Of a stretch of DNA of 64,000 nucleotides, positions 41,650 to 50,920 are shown piece after piece (position 1 is the first letter of the stretch; the number at the start of each line of letters is the position of its first letter). The notes beneath the pieces were generated by a model, which saw nothing but the letters and a program-made list of their open reading frames with translations, ran no database searches and was not told where the DNA came from. Made by a program: the position numbers and the translations under genes. The DNA lies in the NCBI GenBank assembly GCA_002778215.1, contig PCDM01000007.1, positions 1,984,001 to 2,048,000 of the forward strand. The letters run 5' to 3'. Origin of the DNA: Esteya vermicola. Lineage: Eukaryota; Ascomycota; Sordariomycetes; Ophiostomatales; Ophiostomataceae.

Positions 41650-42689
41650 GTCGTCTCAATCACATTGATGACAAGAAAAGGAGACATCTTTCCTTCTACC
41701 TTTTTACATTCTGAACACACTCTTTTCAAATACTACGCAGTTGAGGCTATAGGAGAGTGACGACAGCGGAGGAGACACTTCCGGCTGATTAATGATATGA
41801 AGTATAGACATCCTCCTCTTCTGCCTCTTCTCTCATCTCTTCTCTTCTCACCCCTTCCCACGGCAGTCGGCAATCCATCTTGGTTATAGGACAGACGACT
41901 GGGGATATTTCTGCAAGAAACGAGTGATTTTCTAGCAAGGCTTTCGCCACCATTTGGGCAGCCATCTCTACCCTCTCCGACGACCCTTGTCTCTGCGAAC
42001 CTTTCAGGCAGCGAATAGACCATCGAGAGTCTGATAATCACTCATCACTCCCTCATCACTCCCTCACCACTCATTGGTGAACAGCTCGCAACATGACACG
42101 TCAGGCGTCACGAAAAAAAAAAGTGCACAGCCTGCCCATAAGAGGATACGTACTCTCTCACTGGATGTGTCTGTCCGGAACAAGAGGTCCGTCCAATCTC
42201 GATGCGAGCTCGCTAATCTAGAGCTATGATTGCCCGAGCCGTGGAGGTGCCGTGGAGGTGCCGTGTTTTTTAATTTTATTTTTGGCTTCCGGGTTGACTT
42301 CTTTTTCTTTTCTCTGTTTTTTTTTTGCTCTCTCCTCTCTCTCCTCTCTCTCGCTTCTCGCTTCTGCTTTTTTGGCTCTCGTTTCTGGTCTGACTCGGCC
42401 GTCTGCCCCGTTTCTGCTGCATCACGCTACTGCACTGCGACGCCAGCGTGCCGCGCCTGCGTGGTCTCGCATGTAGATGGACTACAAGTGTAAATAATCA
42501 CACAGTGGCAGGCCAGGTACACGGTACAAGCCACGCTCCGATGCGTGCTCACTGCGTCTCTGGCTCAAAAAAAAAAGAAAAAAAAAGGCCACTGACGCCT
42601 CGACGCCGCGGAAGCGCTTCCGGGCAGCCTCGTTTTCGTCATGACAAATAGTTGGATCCTGACTGCCTTGTTTTGCCGTCTGGCCTGTC

Positions 42690-42745
42690 AGGCCGGCCTC
42701 CAGGCCGGCATCCCAGGCCTCCCAGGTCTCCCCCGGCCTCCCCGG
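42690..42745. repeat. G/C-rich tandem repeat (GGCCTCCCAG type)
   Basis: Imperfect 9-10 bp units based on CAGGCCGGC, CAGGCCTCC and CAGGTCTCC. In one frame they read like a collagen Gly-x-Pro run, but no gene is supported. Confidence 0.7.
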
Positions 42746-43299
42746 TCTTTGTCATTTGACCGCCAACACTGGCTTTTCGTAATATTCGGATTCCTCAATG
42801 CATATTTCCCAAACGGGAAACCTACCAATGGTCACGGTTGCACCTTCCCTTTGCTTCGTTGTCCAACACGCTCCTTCCCCGTGCTGTCATTAGCACTTTC
42901 CCCTCTCTCCTCCTTCTGCTTTCTCACGCCTGCATCGCTCCTTCGTTCCTTCCCCTACAGGATGGAACCCCGTTGTGGTGAAAGAGCACGGAGGAGGAAA
43001 CTGAAAAAAAAAGATAAAGAAATACAAATTGGATGTTCTCTGGTGGATTTTATGAGTCAGGACATGCAAGTCTGTTGGAAGGTATATGCACACACCTGCC
43101 CTAACACACATCTTTTTACAGTGCCTGTTTATGTCCTGGAAGTGGATTGTGACGTGTCATGGTGATATGCAGTGGTCATGTAAGAGACACCCTCCTCGTT
43201 GGGATCGACTCCATCTGTGCCAACATGCAGAATAAGATGGTCAAACTTTTCGATTTTTCGGTGTGTCTCCAAGCCGCTTCACACCCCCCCCCCTCCTCG

Positions 43300-43575
43300 T
43301 CAAGAGCTGCCCGCCTGGGCGACGCCACCACCACGAGTACTGCTCGCATATACCGACCTCTCTTCAGCCCAACCACACACTATTCTGAGTGGCACTCCTT
43401 CTTTGAGCACCCTGCAGACGACGACGTGTGATTCTGACGCCTTTTCTTCCTTCAGGATGAGGATTGCTTTCCTAGCGTCGAAGCCGGAGCGGTGAGAAGA
43501 AAAGACGAAAACGAAGGACGAAAATAAAATGAGAGAAGTGAGCAAGGCAGGACATCCTTTTTGTCGACGGCTCAT
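43300..43575 (-). CDS. Candidate small ORF with an N-terminal hydrophobic segment (91 aa), uncertain
   Basis: ATG-started frame on the minus strand: a basic start (MSRRQKGCP), a hydrophobic stretch (ALLTSLILFSSFVFVFS) and a soluble Ser/Val/Glu-rich tail. The 140-bp homopurine tract on + just upstream (43600-43740) would be a polypyrimidine leader for this strand, as seen before several genes in the window. No homology is recognised and length is near the chance level, so this is only a candidate small secreted or anchored protein. Confidence 0.22.
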   Translation of the reverse strand: MSRRQKGCPALLTSLILFSSFVFVFSSHRSGFDARKAILILKEEKASESHVVVCRVLKEGVPLRIVCGWAEERSVYASSTRGGGVAQAGSS

Positions 43576-44243
43576 TCACCGCTCAGGGAAAGATGGCCAA
43601 TAGAGGAAAGAAAAGGAGAGAAGAGGAGAGAAACAGAAAAAAGAAAAGAAAATGAAAAGAAAATGAAAAGAAACCAAAAAAAGGAAAAAGAAAAAGAAAA
43701 AGGAGAAAGCAAAAAAAAGCCAAAAAAAAAAAAGAAAGATACAAAGTACACCAACCCAACGATGGCCAGAGAGAGACCTTGCAGGGATGCTGTCTTCGGT
43801 GCCGAGTCCTACCCCAACCCCAGAGCTCTGAGCGTTTCCACAATGGCCAACAACTCGTCTGTCATGGCGTTATGGCAGGCAGCCTCTGTCCTGCAGCTGC
43901 AGGGTGAGACCAGCGTGACATGGACAGAGGGACTCTCTCCAGCAGAGCACGCACCTCTCTCGACGCGGCTGCTCTGGTCTGCGTCTGTCTGCGCCTGCGC
44001 CTGTGGCGCCTCTGGCGGCGGGCTGCAAGGCCACTGCTTTCAAGCGCTGTCTGTCTGCTCTCTGTCTGCTGTCTGCCTTTTGTCTGTCTGCCGTCTAGGC
44101 GGAGTTCCCCAGAATCCTTTTCTCTCTCTGCTGTTTGAATTTCACCACTGGCCAGGCCTGTCTCCCCCCTTCCCCCCCCTTCTCCCCCTTTCTCCCACCT
44201 CTCTCACCTCTCCTCTGCCCCCCCTCCTGGCCTTGTCTTTTCT

Positions 44244-44249
44244 TATATA
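44244..44249 (+). promoter_or_regulatory. TATA box of the Zn2Cys6 gene
   Basis: TATATA in the context TTCTTATATAGAC, about 120 bp before the ATG at 44367 and just downstream of a pyrimidine-rich stretch. Confidence 0.55.
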
Positions 44250-44366
44250 GACGGCAGAGCCACTGCTCGGTCATCTACACAAACCAAGGCTGCCATGCCA
44301 TCTTACCTCTTGCTCGACTCGGATGGTGAGGGCAAGGCTATCTGATAAATCTCTACACTTTCTTCC

Positions 44367-46850
44367 ATGGCCTACCTCTTCATGGCTTCGCAACGCTCAC
44401 CCGACATTCCTCCCGGCTACATTACCACCTTTTCCCTCGCCGACCCCGACAATCCAGCCCCGGAAGCGGCCGTTCGCATCCAGAGGCGCAACCGTCGCGT
44501 GTTTGTCTGCACGCCCTGCCACTACCGCAAGCTGAGGTGCGACAAGGCGCGCCCGTGTGGTCGCTGCGTGTCGACCAAAATCGCCGGACAGTGCACCTAC
44601 CAGCCGCATCTCCCGGCCCTCTCACCCACCCGAAAGGCTCCCGACAAGAAGCACCGGACCGGCGAGGACACGCCCGGGCCTCTGCCTCGTCTTCTCCCCG
44701 CCCCTGCCCCCGCTCCCCCGGAGAGCATAGACAGTCCGGCCGAGGCAGGCACGGCAGAGACTCTCTATGAAAAGGAAGCCGACCCAGGGGAGGCCCAGAA
44801 CCCGCTCAGAGACAAGGACGTCGTGAGCGTGCTGCACGGAACGACGCACTGGACTCGGATCGTCTGTGAGGTTAGTTGGATGTAAAAAAAAGAAAAAAAA
44901 AAGAGTCTTGGAAATTTCAGACTAACCAGACAGTTTGAGGCAGCTGTTCCGTTTGTCTTGGGCACCCATCCGAGCTGGCAGCCGAGATTCGACGAGATCC
45001 GAGCCTTTGCCTTTTATCTCCCCAGCACAGAGGCCACGGCCAACTTTCCCTTTGCCTCCAGCCCCGACGGCCTCACCAAGGACGAGGTCCTCTACCAGCT
45101 GCCCCCTCCGCCGATCGTGGACAGCCTCGTGGCCAGCTATCTTGCCACCACCGAGGCCACCCACCGGCTCTTCCTGCCCCACGAACTCGACCAGGAGCTG
45201 GCCGACTTTCGCCGCGCCCCCCAGCAAGCCACCTACGAGTGGCTCGCCCAGCTGTGCATGGTCCTCGCCCTCGGTGCCGACACGGCCAAGGGAGGCATGG
45301 CCACCGACGACGTCCTGCAGAGCACGGGGCGGCCGGCGAGCGCCTGGGTGCCCGACCTGCTGCTGACGGCCCAGAACTGCCTGGGCAAGTCTCCCTACAT
45401 GGCCGCGGCCACCCTGCCCACGGCACGCACCCTCTGCCTCATGGTCCTGGCCAAGCTCGTTGAGTTGGCCGCGAGCGGCGGCAGCAGCAGCAGCCCCGAC
45501 AGCAGCGAGTATGCCCCCTTGAAGAGCCTCGTGCATCTCCTCGTGAGCGTGGCCACGACCCTCCACCTGCACCAGGCGACCTCGTCGGCCGGCCTCATGC
45601 CGGCCACGCATCGCTGCCTCTGGACGACCATCCAGCTGCTCGACCTCGACACGGCCATGCGGGCCGGCACGACGACCCTGTGTGCCAGCTACAGCACGGA
45701 GCTGCCGTCCTCACATCGCAGCAACAACAACAACAGCAGCAGCAGCAGCAGCAGCAGCTCGAGAGATGACCCTTTTCAGAGTGTGCTGGCCGGCCTGGTC
45801 CCCCTCCTGTCCGAGGCCATCAATGCCGTCAATGCCGTCAACGCGCCCACGACGCAGCCGCCGAGCCACGAGCAGGTGCGTCTCTGGGACACGCAGATCC
45901 GTGGCTGCCTGCTCAGCGCGAGAAAGGCCCTCGGGAACGGCCCCCCCGGCACCCACGGCGGCTTCCCGGCCGAGACGGAGCGGTCGGCTCTCCAGTATGA
46001 ATTCCTCGAGGTCCTGAGTCACCGCGTGCTGCTCGCCGTTCACCACTGCGTCCTGGTCCAGTCTGATCCGGTGAGCCGGTCCATGCTCTTGCCGACCTCC
46101 ATGGTCCGGAGCTGCCTGACCATGCTCGGCATTCAAAAGTCGTGGACAGTTCAGGAGGTATTGCCGCCGCTGCCAGTGGGGGCAGCCTCTACGAGTGCGA
46201 TGAGTTCCATGAGTTCCATGGGTTCTATGAGTATGAATTCAATGAGTTCTATGAATGCTATGAGTTGCGAGGACCACCTCTCCACCGCCTCGTACCCCTT
46301 TTCTGAGGTTATGCAGCGGCTCATGGTCGGTGGTGTCTACGCCGACATGGCGTCATCACTTGCTGTCCCTTCTGTTCCCGTCCCTTCTGTTCCCGTCCCC
46401 TCCGTTCCTGTCCCTTCTGTCCCGCAGACGACCTGGTGCAGGGCGGGCTGGCTGGCCGACCTCTGCCACGACGACTTTGCTTCGGCGCTCCTGTACCTGA
46501 TTCTCGGACTTCGACGAGACTACTGTCTGCAGGCGGCAGACAGAGGCGCAGACACAAACACAGACAACAGCGCAGAGTCGGCCGTCAGCATAGCCGCAGC
46601 CGTGCAGAAAGGGCTGGACATTATGCTGAGCAGGGCCTTTCGATCGGGGGCCCATTTCGAAGAGTATCTGCGGCTCACCATCTTCTGGGCGGCCTTTCGG
46701 GGCGAGCAGCTCGGCAACCTGTTTGGGCACGTCATGGACGCGGCCAGCGAGCTGGAGCGCAGCCAGATGGCCGCACGGTATCCCTGGGGTCCGCCTGCCG
46801 CGGCTTTTCCGCTGGAGGAGGGGCCGGGGCTGTCCCTCGGTCCGCGATAA
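44367..46850 (+). CDS. Zn2Cys6 transcription factor with fungal middle-homology region
   Basis: Nuclear DNA-binding regulator, 806 residues from exons 44367-44870 and 44934-46850. The binuclear cluster has Cys48, 51, 58, 64, 67 and 76 (C-x2-C-x6-C-x5-C-x2-C-x8-C) in VCTPCHYRKLRCDKARPCGRC, preceded by a basic RIQRRNRRVF. A Pro-rich linker leads to a long helical Fungal_trans-type domain (about 170-620: FEAAVPFVLGTHPSWQPRFD, LFLPHELDQELADFRRAP, YEWLAQLCMVLALGAD). The C-terminal region contains two coding minisatellites, a Met/Ser run (SSMGSMSMNSMSSM) and SVPVP repeats. Targets are unknown. The adjacent GH5 gene is 2.7 kb away on the other strand, so a regulatory link is only speculative. Confidence 0.93.
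46199..46268 (+). repeat. ATGAGTTCC coding minisatellite in the Zn2Cys6 gene
   Basis: About seven imperfect 9-bp units (ATGAGTTCC/ATGGGTTCT/ATGAATGCT) giving a Met-Ser-Ser repeat. Confidence 0.85.
46365..46428 (+). repeat. 15-bp coding repeat CCTTCTGTTCCCGTC
   Basis: Four units coding PSVPV in tandem near the C terminus of the Zn2Cys6 protein. Confidence 0.85.
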
Positions 46851-46885
46851 GCCCAGACAGAGAGAGGGCGCATTGTTCTGTTTGT

Positions 46886-48091
46886 CTAGGCCTCGCTCTG
46901 CTGGTCCCAGTGGCGCAGGGGATGCGCGTTGGCACCGTCCTCCTCGTCGGCAAAGAAGTGGTTGGACACGAGGTGGACGGCGACGTGGTAGAGGACGGAG
47001 AGGCCAAAGTAGAGGGCGAGGGTGAGCAGGATGGCGAGGGGGCCGACGAGGGCAAAGATGGTGAAGCCGGCGGAAAAGGACTGGAAGGCGGCGTTGGCGG
47101 CGAGGCGGTCGGTGGCGAGGCCGGTCTCGAGGGCATCGAGCATGATGGCGACGTAGGCGACGAGGGAGGCGAGCCAGCGGAGGTTGTTGTGGAAGAAGCG
47201 GGCGACGCGGTCGAGGCGGCCGACGAGGACGGGCAGCAAGCCGCCGCGGCGCAGCTGGCTGACCTCGCGGAGGCGGTGCAGGCGCAGCTCGCCGTAGCAG
47301 AAGCGGCGGTGGAAGCGGCGGGCGCGGACGGCGGGAGAGAGGGTGACCTGGCGGGCAAGCTGGCACCAGGCGGGCCACGTGACCTGCGGGGGCAGGAGGC
47401 CGTGCTGGGCGGCGATGCGGAAGTCGCTCTCGTAGGGGAGGAGGGCGACGTAGGAGTAGAGGAAGCCGAGGGCGCAGGCGCGGAGGTGGCCTTTGTGGCA
47501 GGGCTGGGAGGACTGGTGGGACTGCGACTGAGACGGCCGGGACTGCTGAGACGGCTGGGACTGCTGGGACTGCTGGGATGGACGGGAGGACAGAGAAGGC
47601 GGCTGGGAAGCTAGGGAAGGCTGGGACGGCTGGGAGCCGCACGCACACGACAGCGACTGCCAGAAGCGGGTGTCGAGCAGCAGCCGCGGCAGGGGCTTGA
47701 GATAGAGCAGGTCGGGCCGGGCGCCGCCGGGGCCGGGGCCGAGGCCGAGGTGTCTGTCCATGCGCTCGGTGAGGCAGATGGTGCGGCCGTGGTGGGCGCA
47801 GTCGTGCAAGGGCCGGGGCAGGGCCGGCGAGCCGAGCAGCCAGAACCAGTGGTGGGAGAAGCCGTCGAGGCGGCCGAGACCGAGCTCGGCGGCGAGGTAG
47901 GCGGGGGTGAGGGCCGGGGGCGTGAGGGCGGGCCGTCCTTCTTCGCGGAAGACGGCGGGCAGGAGGGAGGCGAGAGGGGGCGGGTCGTTGGAGCCGGGGG
48001 GCCAGAGGATGTCGATGGAGAAGGGGGGGTCGTCGGGGAGGGAGAAGTGGCTGCTGGCGGATTCCTTGGTCACGGCAGCGTTTGTGTCCAT
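46886..48091 (-). CDS. DUF6601-like fungal membrane protein
   Basis: Single exon, 401 residues. After a Pro-rich N terminus, the conserved blocks are LHDCAHHGRTICLTERMDRH, LLYLKPLPRLLLDTRFWQSL, CALGFLYSYVALLPYESDFR and IAAQHGLLPPQVTWPAWCQL, then RRFCYGELRLHRLREVSQL. Two transmembrane helices follow near the C terminus (WLASLVAYVAIMLDALETG; FTIFALVGPLAILLTLALYF). I recognise this order as the fungal DUF6601 family from memory; no biochemical function is known. A Gln/Ser repeat (QPSQQSRPSQSQSHQSS) inserted before the CxxGxLRxCALGF region is unlikely to be conserved. The TATA box is about 95 bp upstream. Its stop lies 35 bp from the stop of the Zn2Cys6 gene. Confidence 0.82.
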   Translation of the reverse strand: MDTNAAVTKESASSHFSLPDDPPFSIDILWPPGSNDPPPLASLLPAVFREEGRPALTPPALTPAYLAAELGLGRLDGFSHHWFWLLGSPALPRPLHDCAHHGRTICLTERMDRHLGLGPGPGGARPDLLYLKPLPRLLLDTRFWQSLSCACGSQPSQPSLASQPPSLSSRPSQQSQQSQPSQQSRPSQSQSHQSSQPCHKGHLRACALGFLYSYVALLPYESDFRIAAQHGLLPPQVTWPAWCQLARQVTLSPAVRARRFHRRFCYGELRLHRLREVSQLRRGGLLPVLVGRLDRVARFFHNNLRWLASLVAYVAIMLDALETGLATDRLAANAAFQSFSAGFTIFALVGPLAILLTLALYFGLSVLYHVAVHLVSNHFFADEEDGANAHPLRHWDQQSEA

Positions 48092-48181
48092 GATGAGAAC
48101 TCTTTATAGATATGAAATATGTATGAAATATGAAATGAAATCAAAGTAGTCTATTGCCTCTACGTCTACGTCTACCCAGTG

Positions 48182-48189
48182 TTTATATA
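48182..48189 (-). promoter_or_regulatory. TATA box of the DUF6601-like gene
   Basis: TATATAAA on the minus strand, about 95 bp upstream of the ATG at 48091. Confidence 0.6.
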
Positions 48190-48206
48190 TCAGAGACGAG
48201 CCTCGT

Positions 48207-48239
48207 CTTTGCCTTTCTCTTTGCCTTTCTCTTTGCCTT
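48207..48239. repeat. 12-bp tandem repeat CTTTGCCTTTCT
   Basis: Two full copies plus a partial third copy, upstream of the DUF6601-like gene. Confidence 0.8.
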
Positions 48240-48578
48240 GGTCCTCTGCCTGTGAGCCTCGTCTGATGAGCCTGACAAGTTTGACAAGTTGGCGAGTCTG
48301 GTGAGGCTGTCAAGTGCGCATGATGGCCAGAGATGAGTCGAGCGGCACGTGAACATTTCCGTCTGAATAGACAGACAAACTGAACAGATTCCTCGTACAG
48401 TCATACGCCCCTCGTCACACGCCACCGGGAGCTAGGCGCTGGCTGTCAGTCATGCCCTGCCGCCTGCCGCCTGCCGTGCAGGCTGGCGTGCGGGCTGGAA
48501 TGACAGGGTCCAAGGCGGCGGGGCTGAGTGAGACAAGGCTTGCCATTGGCCACGAGGCGTGTCGCCTGTCTCACGCAG

Positions 48579-48610
48579 GAGAGAGAAGAGAGAAGAGAGA
48601 AGAGAGAAGA
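48579..48610. repeat. GAGAGAA heptamer repeat
   Basis: About four units of GAGAGAA in tandem in non-coding sequence. Confidence 0.8.
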
Positions 48611-48865
48611 TACAAGAGAGAAAAAGAGAAGAGACAGAATAAAATATGGTCACACAGAGCGCTAAATTGTTTTTCCTAGGACAGTTTTTTTTATTTTTTT
48701 ACATCTTCATTGGTTTTCGCTCGTCGCTGGTTTTCTCTCTTCACTGGTTCGGCTCCTTGTTTCGAGGATCAGACACCAAACATGAAACAGGTTCATTCCA
48801 GCCTGTTCTTTTTTATTTTCATTGTCCTGCATTCCTGGTCTCCCGTCTGAGGGAGTCTACGAGTG

Positions 48866-48908
48866 CTCGTAGGGATTCCAGGATTCCAGGATGCCAGGAT
48901 GCCAGGAT
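48866..48908. repeat. 10-bp tandem repeat CCAGGATTCC/CCAGGATGCC
   Basis: Four imperfect copies in the spacer, next to ACTCGTCATACTCGTACGCACTCG. Confidence 0.8.
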
Positions 48909-50824
48909 TTTAGGGATTCTACTCGTCATACTCGTACGCACTCGCAGGATTCTTTCAGCTGACTGATCCATTCTCGGGAGAAACTGCCGCCCTTGCCAGT
49001 TTTGCCACCTGTCTCATTCCTGAGCACGCGCCCTGTGCTCAGCAGAATCGTATTTCCACGCACGGAGTACTTGTGAAGCGCGTCTTGAAGAATTACGAGT
49101 AAGACGTAAAAAAGTCCTGCACTACTACGGAGTACTCGAAGAATACAGTTGCATCTATTGAGTTTTTGCATTTTTCAAAAACCTGAAAGTTCGGATAAGC
49201 GGTATAATGCAACGGTCTTTATTACACAATACCACTCGTACTCTGGTAATACGGCGAGACGCCGAATCTTTCAGGAGAGTTCATAGTACGGAGTACGAGT
49301 AGTACGAGTAATAATAGCTCGCATAAAGGCTCGTCTGTACAAAGTAACACTACATACTCCGTAGTACATAGTATGTACGTTGTACAGACTGGCAGGGGCC
49401 TGCCTGTTCCTCCACCCTCTTTATCGAGAGATAAAGAATCTCATTGTCAGCTGAGCCAGCAGCTGAGAGCAGCAGCTGAAGGAGAGCAAATGAGGGCAGA
49501 GGAGAGGAGAGCGACAAATGAGAGAGCAGAGGGCGAGAGCGAGCGCTCTTTCTCTTCTCGGCCTTTTTTCTTCTCTCTACTCGGGACGCGTTGTTTTCGT
49601 GCTTTTATTGAACAAGACGCGTGCTATTCTATTCATACGACTACTCCGTACAACTAGGACCCACGTGCATGGACCTCATGCTATCCTTTTTTAGCAGCTC
49701 TTTAATTGCTCTGCTGACAATGCTACCATGGACGAGTACAATGTACAATGTAGGCACTACTACGCAACCATCTCGATGAGGCGTACGGAGGAATATTTCT
49801 GACTCGCAGCTCCTTCAGTCTTTTCTTGGATTCCTGCCAATCCCGCCCAGTCAGTCCTGTCTCTCGGTCGTCTGGGAGTACTCGGATGAGTGTAGTGAAT
49901 CAACCAGTACAAGTACTCCTTCAAGTACATCTAAAAGTACTCCTTAAAGTACACTCCTACTATGTACAAATACGTGCGTGCGCCCTTCCTGAAGCGGTGC
50001 TGCTCCGTCCCGTGACTACTCCAGTCCCCTGAACCCGGTAGCACGGCCTCCTCTGATTGGACAAGGCTCTGATGGGAACGGTCTAGCGCAAGGGGTAGAA
50101 TTGGCCTCCACTCTGTCCACTCATCTCATCTTGGCTGGTCAATACGACCTCTTGTCGACTCGTCAACAGTCTACCGAAGAATAGTAGGAGTACGAGTACT
50201 CCGTATACACTACAGAACGAGGGAGCAACGATGGGTACGGAGTACACACAGTATGGACTTAGCCAGACCCGCCCACGCGCAGATGCACATGCAGGTTCTA
50301 AAAAAGTCTCGAGCTTGAAGATGCTCTTCATCCTCCCTGCAAATTTCTGCAGCATACCTTTCCGTCGAGGACAAGTACGAGGATCTTTTTTTTACCTGCG
50401 GTCCCAACTCCTACGCTCACCATTCCAGCTTCTCCCTCTGCCCCTTTGCGTGCAGACGCGTTCATCGCCCTTTTGACAACTGGACAACCTGACAGGAGAC
50501 TTGACTGGACAGACCGACCAAATGGTACAAGAACGCTCCTCTCCGCTTCCAACAGACTAGCCAAATCAAAGAAATCAAAGAGACGAGGCCAACAAAAAAA
50601 AGAGACCAAGAAAAAAAAAAGAGGCCCAAGACGGAGTAGCGATTGGCGCTCCCATGACCCTTTTTCATCTGGTTCCCGGAGAGTCCCACGCCCGTCCTTC
50701 ATTTGCACCTCTTCCCCCCCCTCTAAACAGCCAATCCCACGGCACGGAGCACCCACTCTCATTACCACTTGCTTTCTCGACATCACCAATGAGACCGTGG
50801 CTTGCTTCTTCTTCATAGCGCCGT

Positions 50825-50850
50825 GCAGCCAGCCAGCCAGCCAGCCAGCC
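50825..50850. repeat. AGCC tetranucleotide repeat
   Basis: Six AGCC units about 70 bp upstream of the coiled-coil gene ATG, probably in its 5' leader. Confidence 0.85.
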
Positions 50851-50920
50851 ATTCACATCTCACAAGGACCCCCCCTCCTACTGTGTACACTCGCTTCCGT
50901 GTACCCCCCCCTAATCCATC

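Larger units (their letters stand above)
41650..44366. promoter_or_regulatory. 2.7-kb divergent spacer, GH5 / Zn2Cys6 gene
   Basis: No firmly supported gene. It holds CTCTCTCCTCTCTC tracts at 42330-42365, a G/C-rich AGGCCTCCC-type tandem repeat at 42690-42745, a 140-bp homopurine A/G tract at 43600-43740, CTGTCTGC repeats at 44050-44095, a poly-C/T stretch at 44160-44225 and a TATA box at 44244-44249. One weak minus-strand ORF is listed separately. Confidence 0.45.
48092..50920. promoter_or_regulatory. 2.8-kb divergent spacer, DUF6601 / coiled-coil gene
   Basis: No gene supported. It includes a TATA box (48182-48189), several minisatellites, a dense cluster of GTACGAGTA/TACTCCGTAC words at 49230-49380 and 50187-50203, an AAGTACTCCTT direct repeat at 49908-49955, and an AGCC tetranucleotide repeat before the 50921 ATG. 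Confidence 0.45.

Noticed and set aside
28972..41650. Possible biosynthetic cluster (OYE, MFS, peptidase, GH5)
   Set aside because: No backbone enzyme (PKS, NRPS, terpene synthase, DMAT) and interspersed F-box/BTB genes; ordinary mixed gene order.
42641..43165. 174-codon ORF with a collagen-like GLPGLP run
   Set aside because: The run is a by-product of a G/C-rich tandem repeat; the rest shows no protein-like conservation.
43763..44250. 162-codon ORF just upstream of the Zn2Cys6 gene
   Set aside because: Composed of CTGTCTGC and poly-C/T repeats and it runs into the TATA region; most likely promoter sequence.
47000..47614. Long + strand Gly/Glu/Val-rich ORF (392 codons from 46436)
   Set aside because: Antisense of the DUF6601-like gene, which has family motifs, a TATA box and a proper ATG.
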